Assembly: GCA_046345315.1 (NCBI GenBank)
Contig: JBKDKA010000048.1
Coordinates: 13,556 to 77,555, forward strand
Length of the DNA stretch: 64,000 nt
Origin: F1-80-MAGs062 sp046345315
Lineage (GTDB): Bacteria; Planctomycetota; Planctomycetia; Planctomycetales; Planctomycetaceae
Reading direction: 5' to 3'
Part shown: positions 26,563-35,765 of the stretch, piece after piece
Position numbering within the stretch: position 1 is the first letter of the stretch
Layout: the number at the start of each line of letters is the position of its first letter
Translations under genes and position numbers: made by a program
The notes under the pieces: generated by a model
Seen by the model: the letters and a program-made list of their open reading frames with translations, nothing else
The model's database searches: none
Told to the model about the DNA's origin: nothing

Positions 26563-29500
26563 ATGATCCAGCCATTGATGCTGAACCTGCCAGCGATACA
26601 GAATCAATCGACCAGTGACGATTTCCGCCAACCGGTCACCCGCCCCCGGACGATCAGATCAATGTCAGTAAAAAGGCTCTCTGCAGTTGAACGATTCGGC
26701 TCATTCAGAGCGACTCTTCCCGCTCTTCTGCTGATTCCGTTCCAGGCACTCCTTTTTTTCGTGCTTCAGAGCAGTGCCCTGTCTGCTGAACTGAGTCCGG
26801 GACCTCGGATCACAGAACGGCAGCCGTGGACTGCTTCGAACATCAAAGGTGTTCCGGATCCTCCGCCGCCTTATGTCGTGGAACCTGCGTTTCCGGACCT
26901 GACATTCACCCTGCCGCTCGAACTTGGCTCAGCTCCCGGGCTCGACAGAATCTTCGTCGCAGAGCAAGGAGGAAAGGTCCTTTCCTTCCCTCGGGATTCA
27001 ACTGTCAAGACACCGGATCTTGTCATTGACCTGAAGCAGCACCGACCTGAAGTCACGGCTCTTTATTCGATCACGTTTCATCCGGATTTTGAAAAGAACC
27101 ATTACATCTACCTGTGCTATATTACAAAGAGCGACATACCGGATGGCAGTCACATTTCGCGATTCACGGTTTCGGCAACACAGCCACCGGTGATTGATCC
27201 TGCGAGTGAGGTTCCGGTCATTCAGTGGTGGTCCGGTGGGCACAACGGGTGCAGTCTGAAATTCGGTCCGGACGGTTATCTTTACATTTCCACGGGAGAC
27301 GGCGGTGGTCCGTCACCTCCGGATCCGCTCCTCGCTGGTCAGGACGTCACCAATCTTCTTTCTGCCATCCTCCGAATCGATGTGAATGCCACCGAAGGAG
27401 ACCGCGGGTATCGAGTGCCACCGGACAATCCGTTGATCGGAATCCCTGGTGCTCGCCCGGAAATCTGGGCTTACGGATTTCGCAATCCGTGGCGAATGAG
27501 TTTTGATCCGGCGACCGGCGATCTGTGGGTTGGTGATGTCGGCTGGCAGCTCTGGGAAATGATTTATCGAGTGGAAAAAGGTGGAAACTATGGATGGCCC
27601 ATCATGGAGGGGCCTCAGCCGGCGCTTCCGGAAAGCCCTCGCGGTCCGACACCCATTCTTCCACCCACTGTGAGCCATCCTCACTCCGAGGCAGCGTCAA
27701 TCACCGGCGGATACGTTTATCGCGGTTCACGATTGCCGGAACTGAAAGGAGCATACGTTTATGGCGACTTTCAGACGGGGCGGGTCTGGGCACTGCGTCA
27801 TGACGGAAAGACTGTCACCTGGCAGAAAGAGCTGGCTCAGACTCCGCTGGCGCTCGTCGGATTCGGCGAAGACACCAACGGCGAACTTTACCTCGTTGAT
27901 TACAACCGAACTCAGACGATTTACCAGCTGGCACCGAATCCTCAGAAGGAAACCGCATCAAGTTTTCCGCTGCGACTCAGTGAGACGGGCCTGTTCACAG
28001 ACCTCGTGAACGAAACTCCGTCGCCCGGTGTCACCGAATATGAGATCAATGCTCATCACTGGGCTGATGGAACATCATCTCGCCGCTGGCTGGCTCTTCC
28101 CGGTGATCAGCCGGTTTCTGTCGAAGCGGATGGTGGATTCGTATTTCCCGACGGAGCCGTGATCGCAAAAACGGTCAGCTTCGAATCGAACAGCAGCAAA
28201 GAGCAGACTCGCAGACGACTGGAAACTCAGATTCTGCATCGCGAGCAGGGAAGCTGGCGTCCTTATACGTATCGATGGAATGATGGTCAGACGGATGCAG
28301 AACTCGTCCCCGCTGCGGGAGACAGTGTCGTTCTGAAGTTGCCGACCGGGATCAGCTCAAACGGCAAAGCAGAGGAACATGCAGCATACGAACTGAAATG
28401 GCGATTCGCTGCTCGAAGCGAATGCCAGCTTTGCCACAACGCCTGGATCGACAAGAAAACCAGCATGATGGGTGTGCAGAGTGCTTCACCACTCGGCTTT
28501 AGTCTGATGCAGCTGAATCGCGTACTGAACACCAGCGGCCCCGAAAAGAACAATCAGCTCACCGCGATGAAAGATCTCCGATGGCTCACCGGCAGCATTC
28601 CGGAGAAACTGGATGAGGCTTCAAAATTCGTGAGCCCGTACGATGAACACGCCAGCCTGGACGCTCGTGCTCGTTCGTGGCTGCATCTGAATTGTGCTCA
28701 CTGTCATCAGCCACATGCAGGAGGAAGCGCAACGATTGAACTGATGTGGGAAGCAAAGCTCGAAGAGGCGAAGCTACTCAATGTTCGTCCGTCGCAAGGG
28801 GCATTCGGAATTGCTCATGGGAAACTGATTGCACCGGGAGACCCGATCGGTTCCATTCTGCACTACCGAATCGCGAAGATGGGCGGCGGCCGAATGCCGC
28901 GTCTCGGATCAGAAGAAGTTGACGAGCGGGGAGTGGCATTGATCCACGACTGGATTGCCGCCATGCCGGCAGCAGACACATCAGCTACGCCAACTTCTGA
29001 ACCGTCTTTTGCCATACACAACGCAGCCACAGAGAAGTCGGTTCAGGCGCTGAAGTCAGATGATCCGGCGACGTACGAATCCGCGATTCGTGAGCTGACC
29101 GCGACGACGCGAGGGGCCGTGAGATTATCCGGCCTGCTGCAGAAGAAGGAGCTCACCGCAGCGGTCACGGTGGCGGCACTGAAGGTGGCAACAGAGCATC
29201 CGCAGTCGGAAGTTCGTGATGTTCTGGAACGATTTGTTCCAGCAGCGATGAGACAGAAGCGACTGGGAACATCCATCAACGTGGATGAATTGCTGTCCAT
29301 GGAAGCCGATCCGGAACGTGGTCGACAATATTTCTTCCGTGAGGGAGCTGCTTCGTGTCGCAGCTGTCATCGAGTTCGTGATTCTGGTGAAACGCTTGGT
29401 CCGGATCTTTCGCAGATCGGGAAGAAGTATCCGCCGAAGGAGATGCTTCAGCATGTCCTCGAACCCTCTCGATTTATCGATCAGAAGTATGTACCGTGGA

Positions 29501-29724
29501 TTCTTGAATCGCGTGACGGATTCGTCCACACCGGACTTCTTGTTGAAAAGACCGAGAATCATGTGGTGCTCAGGGATGCACAGAACCGCGAGGTTCGAGT
29601 TGCTGCGGCTGATGTCGAGACACTCGTCTCGCAGCAGAAATCGCTGATGCCGGAACTTCTGCTGCGTGACCTCACGCCGCAGCAGGCCGCAGACCTGATC
29701 GCCTGGCTCTGTTCGCTGAAGTGA
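26563..29724 (+). CDS. Glucose/sorbosone dehydrogenase-like propeller fused to multiheme cytochrome domains
   Basis: This 1053-aa secreted protein opens with an ATG after a GGAG site; the in-frame ATG at 26662 would put a cleaner signal peptide (LPALLLIPFQALLFFVLQ) nearer the N-terminus and is an alternative. Residues about 110-460 match the PQQ-type sugar dehydrogenase propeller: 'DRIFVAEQGGKV', 'HNGCSLKFGPDGYLYISTGDGG', 'EIWAYGFRNPWRMSFDP' and 'GGYVYRG'. Three CxxCH motifs follow: C621 (CQLCH), C711 (CAHCH) and C932 (CRSCH). The last lies in the planctomycete heme-binding domain with 'LGPDLSQIGKKYPP' and 'LVSQQKSLMP'. The likely role is extracytoplasmic oxidation of a sugar or polyol with electrons passed to the hemes; substrate unknown. 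A DUF1501 gene follows 17 nt later. Confidence 0.88.
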   Translation: MIQPLMLNLPAIQNQSTSDDFRQPVTRPRTIRSMSVKRLSAVERFGSFRATLPALLLIPFQALLFFVLQSSALSAELSPGPRITERQPWTASNIKGVPDPPPPYVVEPAFPDLTFTLPLELGSAPGLDRIFVAEQGGKVLSFPRDSTVKTPDLVIDLKQHRPEVTALYSITFHPDFEKNHYIYLCYITKSDIPDGSHISRFTVSATQPPVIDPASEVPVIQWWSGGHNGCSLKFGPDGYLYISTGDGGGPSPPDPLLAGQDVTNLLSAILRIDVNATEGDRGYRVPPDNPLIGIPGARPEIWAYGFRNPWRMSFDPATGDLWVGDVGWQLWEMIYRVEKGGNYGWPIMEGPQPALPESPRGPTPILPPTVSHPHSEAASITGGYVYRGSRLPELKGAYVYGDFQTGRVWALRHDGKTVTWQKELAQTPLALVGFGEDTNGELYLVDYNRTQTIYQLAPNPQKETASSFPLRLSETGLFTDLVNETPSPGVTEYEINAHHWADGTSSRRWLALPGDQPVSVEADGGFVFPDGAVIAKTVSFESNSSKEQTRRRLETQILHREQGSWRPYTYRWNDGQTDAELVPAAGDSVVLKLPTGISSNGKAEEHAAYELKWRFAARSECQLCHNAWIDKKTSMMGVQSASPLGFSLMQLNRVLNTSGPEKNNQLTAMKDLRWLTGSIPEKLDEASKFVSPYDEHASLDARARSWLHLNCAHCHQPHAGGSATIELMWEAKLEEAKLLNVRPSQGAFGIAHGKLIAPGDPIGSILHYRIAKMGGGRMPRLGSEEVDERGVALIHDWIAAMPAADTSATPTSEPSFAIHNAATEKSVQALKSDDPATYESAIRELTATTRGAVRLSGLLQKKELTAAVTVAALKVATEHPQSEVRDVLERFVPAAMRQKRLGTSINVDELLSMEADPERGRQYFFREGAASCRSCHRVRDSGETLGPDLSQIGKKYPPKEMLQHVLEPSRFIDQKYVPWILESRDGFVHTGLLVEKTENHVVLRDAQNREVRVAAADVETLVSQQKSLMPELLLRDLTPQQAADLIAWLCSLK

Positions 29725-29741
29725 ACTGATCGGAATCAACC

Positions 29742-31190
29742 ATGGCGATCAACGGAAATCTTTCGAAGCTTCTCTGTCCAGGTCCCGTGTCGCGGCGCAG
29801 TTGTCTCGAAATCGGAGCACTCGGGCTTGGGATGCCGGGGCTGAGCAGTCTTCTTCAGATGAGAGCTGCGGCTGCGGCTGCGGAGCGAGAGGGACAGAAA
29901 GATCGTCCTGAGGAAACATCGATCATTTTCATCTGGCTTCCCGGCGGACCTCCTCACATGGAGATGTACGACATGAAGCCGGACGCACCTTCGGACTACC
30001 GAGGGCTGTTTCAGCCGATCAGTACGAATGTGCCGGGCTTTGATGTCTGCGAATTACTGCCGCTTCATGCAAAGTGTGCCGACCGTTACACGATCATTCG
30101 TTCCGTCGCGCACGACTTTTCTGATCATGGCGGTGGCCACAAACGCTTCCTGACCGGGCGCATCCCAGCGACTCCCGATGGATTCGTCAATGATGCTCCC
30201 GCAGCAGGTTCGATCGTGGCTCGCTGCCGAGAGACTCACCAGGGTGCACTTCCAAACTATGTTTCCGGCACAGAACCCGGACGTGCCGGCGTCGATGTTT
30301 ACAGTTTCGGCGCAGCGTATCTCGGCCCGTCGTATGTGCCCTTTAACATTCCCGGCGATCCCAGTGATCCGAGGTTTCAGGTGACGAATCTTTCGCTCAA
30401 CAAATCGACGTCAGCGCGACTGAGTGATCGTTCCGCACTCCTGAACAGTTTCGACGGTCTTCGACGACAGATCGATCAGACCGGCCTGATGTCGGCGATG
30501 GATGGCTTCAATCGGCAGGCGATCTCACTGCTGACCAGTGATGCTGCTCGAAATGCGTTTGACCTTTCACAGGAACCTGATTCGCTTCGTGATCGCTATG
30601 GCCGCCACGCATGGGGTCAGCGAGCTCTGATGGCTCGACGGCTTGTCGAAGCGGGATGCAGCTTCGTGACGATGGTGATGGAGAATCCCTATCAGTCGGG
30701 AATTCGCCAGCTGAAGGCCGGCACGTACAACTGGGATTCCCATGCCGTCAACTGCCACATCTTCGAAGATGCTCGGATTCGTTTTCCAATTTACGATCAG
30801 GCTGTCACCGCACTTGTGGAAGACATTTACCAGCGGGGGCTCGACCGAAGGGTTCTTCTGGTCGTGACGGGTGAGTTCGGACGAACACCGCGAATCTCTC
30901 ACCAGAAGGGGACGCAGACCAAAATCATGCAACCGGGGCGAGACCACTGGCCGCAGGCCATGTCGATGCTCGTTGCAGGTGGCGGGATGCGAACAGGGCA
31001 GGTCGTTGGATCCACGAATTCTCGAGGTGAGGAGCCGAGGGAACGGCCTTTGACGCCGAATGATCTCTGGGCAACGGTGTACCGTCATCTCGGGATCGAT
31101 TACGAGCAGTCATTCCCTGACCACAACGGACGCCCCATGCCGATTCTGCCATTCGGATCGCCGATCTCCGAACTGCTCCCTGTATCGTGA
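29742..31190 (+). CDS. DUF1501 family protein, Tat-exported (with dehydrogenase)
   Basis: This 482-aa protein starts 17 nt after the dehydrogenase stop, so the two are almost surely co-transcribed. A twin-arginine-like signal 'VSRRSCLEIGALGLGMPGL' begins near residue 16. DUF1501 motifs include 'IIFIWLPGGPPHMEMYDMKP', 'YTIIRSVAHDFSDHGGGHKRFLTG', 'RYGRHAWGQRALMARRLVEAG', 'VVTGEFGRTPRIS' and 'GRDHWPQAMSMLVAGGG'. It is most similar in size and layout to the copy at 807-2255. The tight pairing with a sugar dehydrogenase/multiheme protein, rather than with a DUF1549/1553 protein, hints at a shared export or redox role; the biochemical reaction remains unknown. Confidence 0.92.
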   Translation: MAINGNLSKLLCPGPVSRRSCLEIGALGLGMPGLSSLLQMRAAAAAAEREGQKDRPEETSIIFIWLPGGPPHMEMYDMKPDAPSDYRGLFQPISTNVPGFDVCELLPLHAKCADRYTIIRSVAHDFSDHGGGHKRFLTGRIPATPDGFVNDAPAAGSIVARCRETHQGALPNYVSGTEPGRAGVDVYSFGAAYLGPSYVPFNIPGDPSDPRFQVTNLSLNKSTSARLSDRSALLNSFDGLRRQIDQTGLMSAMDGFNRQAISLLTSDAARNAFDLSQEPDSLRDRYGRHAWGQRALMARRLVEAGCSFVTMVMENPYQSGIRQLKAGTYNWDSHAVNCHIFEDARIRFPIYDQAVTALVEDIYQRGLDRRVLLVVTGEFGRTPRISHQKGTQTKIMQPGRDHWPQAMSMLVAGGGMRTGQVVGSTNSRGEEPRERPLTPNDLWATVYRHLGIDYEQSFPDHNGRPMPILPFGSPISELLPVS

Positions 31191-31238
31191 ATGCCGGCAT
31201 GGCTGTTGCTCCGGTACATCCAGGAATCAGGACTTCCG

Positions 31239-31262
31239 TCAATCCCGCGCAGGCGGGATGCC
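31239..31262. repeat. Half copy of the CCCGCGCAGGCGGG repeat (family E)
   Basis: CGTCAATCCCGCGCAGGCGGGATG matches one arm of the inverted repeat at 34505-34567 with small changes. It lies just after the DUF1501 stop. Confidence 0.7.
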
Positions 31263-31282
31263 AGATCATGACACCGGATTCC

Positions 31283-31352
31283 AGTCTGTGCTGTTGTTTG
31301 AAAAGCACTGGCGTAGCCAGTGGCATACATCAATTGATCTTTGACAGAGCAC
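31283..31352. repeat. Family C repeat, copy 2 (inverse orientation, one hairpin arm)
   Basis: CACTGGCGTAGCCAGTGGCA at 31306-31325 is preceded by CTGTTGTTTGAAAAG and followed by TACATCAATTGATCTTTGAC and AGAGCA, the same flank as copies 1 and 3. It lies in the gap between two convergent genes, where a terminator would be expected. Confidence 0.8.
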
Positions 31353-31431
31353 AAACGAATTGGCCGGAACTGTCAGAGAGTGACAGTTCCGGCCATCTTC
31401 AGCTTGGTGCAGAATTATTCAGCGTGCAGAA

Positions 31432-32979
31432 TCATTCAGCACTTCGAAACGGCACACTGATGAACTGGTTACCGTTGGCGGTCTTCAGGAACATCAGCAC
31501 CTGCCCCTGCTTTTTGGCCTCAGCCACCGCCACCTTCACGTCGTCCACGCTGCTGATCTTTGTGCTTCCGATCTTCAGGATCGCAGTTCCGGCGGAGATC
31601 CCAAGTGTCTGTCCCAGACCTCCACGGCGTACTGACGTGACAACGACACCAGTCGGCTGGGGAAGATTCAGCTGTTCAGCAATCTCCGGAGTCATGGGCT
31701 CAACTTCGACCCCGAGCTCCTCGATGAGCAGTCCGGAAGATGCTGCTGCACCGGAACTCTGCCCCTCCGCTTCGGCGTCTGATTTCTCTGCGAGCAGTTT
31801 TTCAGGGAACTCACCGACTGTCAGTTTCAGTTCCTTCTCCTGACCATCCCGCAGGATCACGATCGGATAGGATTCGCCGATCGTGAGTCGTTCCGCTACA
31901 GCGATCAGCTTCCGGGAACTCGTAATTTCCTGACCATTCAGGCGGATAACGACGTCTTCAATCTGAAGCCCTGCTTTGTCAGCGGGAGAATCCTTTGTGA
32001 TTTCGGCAATCAGCACACCATGCGGCGAAGTCATCTTCAGTGCATCTGCGAGATCAGCATCGATTTCCTGAGGCATCACCCCGAGATATGCTCGACGCAC
32101 TTTCCCATTCTGAGTCAGCTGATCACCAACCCAGCGAGCCAGACTCACCGGCACAGCAAAACCGACTCCGTCATAACCACCACTGCTGGTTGAGATCGCC
32201 GTGTTGATACCGATGACCTCACCACGCAGGTTCACGAGTGGCCCGCCGCTGTTACCCGGATTGATCGCAGCATCTGTCTGGATGAATTCCTGCCGCATCC
32301 GGCTGCCCTTCAGTCCGCGGGATTTGGCACTGATGATTCCCTGTGTCACGGTCCTGTGCAGACCGAAGGGGCTTCCGAAGGCCATGACCCAGTCGCCGAT
32401 CTCCATCTGTTCATCGTCGCCGAGTGGCAGCGACGGCAGCTGCTCGTTGACGCTGACACGAAGGATCGCCACATCAGCGCGGTCGTCGACTTTCACTTCG
32501 GTTGCACGAAGAACGCGCCCGTCGCTCAATTGTACTTTCACTTCGTCAGCCCCCTGCACAACATGAGCATTCGTCATGATGATGCCGGACGGATCAATGA
32601 TGAAACCGGAACCTTGTCCGACAGATCGTCGTTCCGGTGATCCGGATTCCTGTCCGGGAACGCGATCCGGCATTCTCCCGAAGAAGTCTTTCAGAAATGG
32701 ATGGTCTGCAAACGGGTCACCTCCCAACGAATCTCCCAGTTGTGCCATGGAGGGCTGCCGCACCTTCCCGATGGCTTCGATGGAAACGACAGCAGGAAGC
32801 GTTTTCTTCGCAACCGCGCGAAACGCTCCCGAAATCTCATCGGCTCGTGCCAGTGCCGCAGTGTTCGGCTGTTCCTGAGCGACGAGGGATTTGTGAAGCG
32901 TGAACGGGGAGCGGGCGATCATTGAACCAAGAGCGACAACGGCCACGGCGCCGCAAAGAGTCCAGCGGATTGTTTTCAT
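31432..32979 (-). CDS. HtrA/DegP-like serine protease with two PDZ domains
   Basis: This 515-aa protein starts at ATG 32979, giving a clear N-terminal membrane or signal segment (WTLCGAVAVVALGSMIA). The trypsin-like domain has the triad His139 ('MTNAHVVQG'), Asp169 ('DDRADVAILRV') and Ser244 ('INPGNSGGPLVN'). Two PDZ domains follow: one near 290-375 ('SPADKAGLQIEDVVIRLNGQEI') and one in the last 100 residues ('VVVTSVRRGGLGQTLGISAGTAILKIG'). A Glu/Ser/Ala linker separates them. It should act in the periplasm or cell envelope, cleaving misfolded proteins. The Gly-rich Q-linker after the signal is short, as in DegQ/DegS-like forms. No regulator gene is adjacent; rnc is divergent 772 nt away. Confidence 0.93.
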   Translation of the reverse strand: MKTIRWTLCGAVAVVALGSMIARSPFTLHKSLVAQEQPNTAALARADEISGAFRAVAKKTLPAVVSIEAIGKVRQPSMAQLGDSLGGDPFADHPFLKDFFGRMPDRVPGQESGSPERRSVGQGSGFIIDPSGIIMTNAHVVQGADEVKVQLSDGRVLRATEVKVDDRADVAILRVSVNEQLPSLPLGDDEQMEIGDWVMAFGSPFGLHRTVTQGIISAKSRGLKGSRMRQEFIQTDAAINPGNSGGPLVNLRGEVIGINTAISTSSGGYDGVGFAVPVSLARWVGDQLTQNGKVRRAYLGVMPQEIDADLADALKMTSPHGVLIAEITKDSPADKAGLQIEDVVIRLNGQEITSSRKLIAVAERLTIGESYPIVILRDGQEKELKLTVGEFPEKLLAEKSDAEAEGQSSGAAASSGLLIEELGVEVEPMTPEIAEQLNLPQPTGVVVTSVRRGGLGQTLGISAGTAILKIGSTKISSVDDVKVAVAEAKKQGQVLMFLKTANGNQFISVPFRSAE

Positions 32980-33751
32980 GAACGAAGATCCTTTCCTCGG
33001 ATGAACAGTTTGACTGAAAAGTTTCGGAAGGCATGTCATCTCGGTGACTTCCAACGTCCCGAAATTCTGCCTGCCGGATCAGTATTCGACTTGATGCAAT
33101 TTCCAGAGAAGTGGTTGCCGTCGACGGAATGCTTCCGAACAATTTCCGCGAGAATCTCCGTGATCAGCCGAGAAAGTCATCTTCCGGATTTCACTGAGGC
33201 AGAGTTAAGGCTGCTTCATGTTCAACACAAACCATTTCCAGATCATCATTTACGACACAGAACCTGAACTGCCGCCGTCGATTTGTACGGATTCCGTCAG
33301 GAGAACCTCTGGTCAGACAAACAATGGATTCCACCGTCGAATGTCTGTCGATCGATTTACTGTCCTGGTACGAGAGGTCGTGGAATGTAAGAATTCGTGG
33401 AAATCAGCTCTGATACGTTGATGGATTTCCTCAGAATGAGAAGTGGTTCCAGGACACCTTAATCCGGAGAAGATTGAGAACAATGTTGGCAAGAGAAGCG
33501 AACGGAGACCATAAAATGCGAGAACTTTTGAGGGATTCAGGCACCAGGGAGACATGGAAAAGGTCATCATTCATGCATCGCTTCCGTCGGGAGTCAGTGC
33601 ATTCCGAAAATTGTCCTCAGGAGGCTCGCTGGAATGCCCCACAGATCGTATCATTTTTCCGTTGAACGACTGCCCATTGAACGACGGCCCATGAGACTCG
33701 TGATCGCCTTCATTTCTTGCCAGTATTCTCCCACCTGAGTGATTCTGAAAC
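32980..33751. other. Divergent intergenic region between htrA-like gene and rnc (772 nt)
   Basis: Several short overlapping ORFs exist on both strands, but none shows a domain, plausible codon pattern or good start. I see no repeat-family copy. The stretch is unusually long for this window and may hold a small RNA, which cannot be judged by eye. Confidence 0.4.
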
Positions 33752-34468
33752 TTGACTGAACGTTCCATCGCCGACATCGAAGAAATCGTGAGTCGGTGTG
33801 AAATTCGAATTGGTTATCAGTTCACGGACAGAAAGCTGCTCCGACGATGCCTCACGCATAGCTCGTCAGCTGAAACTCGCCTTGATTCCAACGAGAGGCT
33901 GGAGTTCCTCGGCGATGCAGTGCTGGGGCTCGTGATCTGTGAGCTTCTGTTTCAGAAGTTTCCTGACCATCGCGAAGGCTTCCTGACACAGATGAAGTCG
34001 CAGTTGGTGAGCCGAAGTGTCTGTGCAAGGATTGCTCGTCGTCTCGAACTTGGAGATCTGATTCTGGTGGGCCGAGGGCTCACAACGATTCCGGATTCCA
34101 TTCTGTCCGCTGCCGTGGAATCGCTCATCGCGGGAATCTATTCAGACGGTGGCATCGAAGCAGCTCGGGAATTTATTCTTCGCGTCTTCGAAGAGGAAAT
34201 TCAGCAGTGCAGCTCTCAGGAGACGGAGAACTACAAGAGTCTGCTGCAGGAGCGAATTCAGAGAAACGGGAATCAGACGCCGGATTACGTCGTCGTTGAC
34301 GAACGTGGTCCTGATCACGCTCGCGAATTCTGCATTTCCGCTCGGGTCGGTTCAACAACGTATGACCCCGCCTGGGGAAAGAGCAAGAAAGAAGCGGAAC
34401 AGCAGGCAGCTCGCCTGGCGCTCGAATGCATCGCTGCAGCCGAAACAGAACAGCCGGAAACGGACTGA
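33752..34468 (+). CDS. rnc: Ribonuclease III
   Basis: This 238-aa protein carries the RNase III signature 'NERLEFLGDAVLGLVI' near residue 47, with the catalytic Glu and Asp, and the second acidic pair in 'SILSAAVESLIAGIYSDGG' near 112-130. The C-terminal double-stranded RNA-binding domain spans about 155-230 ('NYKSLLQERIQRNGNQTPDYVV' and 'WGKSKKEAEQQAARLAL'). The start is a TTG at 33752; no ATG lies upstream in frame before a stop, and the first internal ATG would remove the catalytic domain. It processes rRNA precursors and structured mRNAs in the cytoplasm. Unlike in many bacteria, no era or acpP gene is adjacent. Confidence 0.92.
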   Translation: MTERSIADIEEIVSRCEIRIGYQFTDRKLLRRCLTHSSSAETRLDSNERLEFLGDAVLGLVICELLFQKFPDHREGFLTQMKSQLVSRSVCARIARRLELGDLILVGRGLTTIPDSILSAAVESLIAGIYSDGGIEAAREFILRVFEEEIQQCSSQETENYKSLLQERIQRNGNQTPDYVVVDERGPDHAREFCISARVGSTTYDPAWGKSKKEAEQQAARLALECIAAAETEQPETD

Positions 34469-34504
34469 GCAGCAGTTGCTTTGTCACACCTTGATTGCCG
34501 GATC

Positions 34505-34567
34505 GTCATTCCCGCGCAGGCGGGAATCCATTGCCCCAGTGTGGATTCCCGCCTGCGCGGGAATGAC
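34505..34567. repeat. Perfect 26-bp inverted repeat family E (dRS3-like core), possible bidirectional terminator
   Basis: Arms 34505-34530 and 34542-34567 (GTCATTCCCGCGCAGGCGGG plus AATCCA) pair without mismatch around an 11-nt loop. The core ATTCCC-N8-GGGAAT has the form of the dRS3 element known from Neisseria and similar repeats elsewhere. It lies between the convergent rnc and LOG-family genes. Confidence 0.92.
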
Positions 34568-34637
34568 GCAACAACCCTGTTTTAGCTCTGACAAAGCACT
34601 ACTCGTTGCAGAACACATGGTTCCGGTGAGAAACGCC

Positions 34638-35687
34638 TCAGAGAATGGAGCAATAGCCTTCGAGCTCGCAGTTCAGCAGATCAATCATCTGACGCAGACG
34701 TCCGACGGCTCTTCGATCAAATGTCAGCGCCAGGCGCGGCAGCTGCATCAGATGAGCATCGTCAGCTTCCAGCCGATGAGCCTCCGTTTTCTCTATCTTT
34801 CCGCTCAGGCAGATGTCACTGAATTCATCGTTCAGCCGCACAATCAGATCTGCTGACGGTTCGACATGAAGACGCAGGACCAGTCGATCACGAATGAAAC
34901 GCATGCTGTTGTAGACGCTGTAGAAGCCAAGAATTTCATCGACGGCCGTTTCCACATTGTCGGTCACTCGAAACAATGAAAGATCGGCCGGAGAGATCAG
35001 TTCATTCGCCAGAAGTTCGCTTTTGACATGGCTCATCCATCCGGACCAGAAAGTCCCGCCTGGTTCATCGAGCATGATCAGCGGCATCAGGTCTCGTTTG
35101 CCGGTCTGCACCAGTGTCAGTGTCTCGAATGCTTCATCCAGCGTTCCGAAACCACCAGGACATGAAACAACAGCGTGAACTTCTTTGACGAAGAGCAGTT
35201 TTCGAGTGAAGAAGTACTTCAGGTTCACGAGCTTCGGATCGCCGGCGATCACTGGGTTCGCAGCCTGTTCGAAGGGCAGCATGATGTTCAGCCCCATCGC
35301 CATCTCGCGACCGGATCCGCGATGAGCGGCCTCCATGATGCCGCCGCCGGCTCCCGTCACAACCAGCCAGTTTTCTTCTGCCATTCGTCGGCCGAATGCT
35401 TCAGCCTGAGACCAGTTGGGATGATCCTGACGTGTTCTGGCCGAACCGAACACAGAGACCTTGCGATTCCGGCGGTAGGGAGCGAATACTTTAAAAGCGT
35501 ATCGAAGCTCTCGCAGTGCACGGCTCAGGATTTTCAGGTCGCCTCGCGACGCGCCATCCTGCTGAAGCTTGTCCGCCGTCGTCTTGATTTCTTCGATGAG
35601 TTCCGAATGCAGACGAAGTTCGTCCATGTGTTCGATGACACTGGACTCCGAGGCATTCGGGTGTTTCAGGTGCTGTCGCTCAGCCAT
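34638..35687 (-). CDS. LOG family protein (Rossmann fold nucleotide hydrolase, TIGR00730-like)
   Basis: This 349-aa protein has the LOG signature 'PGGFGTLDEAFE' (PGGxGTxxE) and an upstream Rossmann segment 'VSVFGSARTRQDHPN' then 'VVTGAGGGIMEAAHRGS'. LOG proteins cleave nucleoside 5'-monophosphates to base and ribose phosphate; some make cytokinins, others act in purine turnover. It is longer than typical LOG (about 190-200 aa): an N-terminal helical region of roughly 75 residues and a C-terminal region of about 90 flank the core, as in the larger bacterial PpnN-like or TIGR00730 variants. The ATG at 35687 is preferred over 35705. It lies 78 nt after the STAS gene on the same strand. Old 'lysine decarboxylase' annotations of this family are wrong. 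Confidence 0.85.
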   Translation of the reverse strand: MAERQHLKHPNASESSVIEHMDELRLHSELIEEIKTTADKLQQDGASRGDLKILSRALRELRYAFKVFAPYRRNRKVSVFGSARTRQDHPNWSQAEAFGRRMAEENWLVVTGAGGGIMEAAHRGSGREMAMGLNIMLPFEQAANPVIAGDPKLVNLKYFFTRKLLFVKEVHAVVSCPGGFGTLDEAFETLTLVQTGKRDLMPLIMLDEPGGTFWSGWMSHVKSELLANELISPADLSLFRVTDNVETAVDEILGFYSVYNSMRFIRDRLVLRLHVEPSADLIVRLNDEFSDICLSGKIEKTEAHRLEADDAHLMQLPRLALTFDRRAVGRLRQMIDLLNCELEGYCSIL

Positions 35688-35703
35688 TTGGCAGACTCCT
35701 TTC

Positions 35704-35757
35704 ACTCGCGGCAGTCAGATCACTTGCGGCAGTCAGATCAGTCGCGGCAGTCAGAAT
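35704..35757. repeat. Three 18-bp tandem repeats
   Basis: Three units of (C/G)T(C/T)GCGGCAGTCAGA plus three bases run head to tail between the STAS stop and the LOG start. They overlap the probable leader of the LOG gene. Confidence 0.85.
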
Positions 35758-35765
35758 GCGGCGTC

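Noticed and set aside
34149..34856. Plus-strand frame from rnc across the palindrome into the LOG gene
   Set aside because: Crosses a perfect inverted repeat and overlaps two good genes; no domain.
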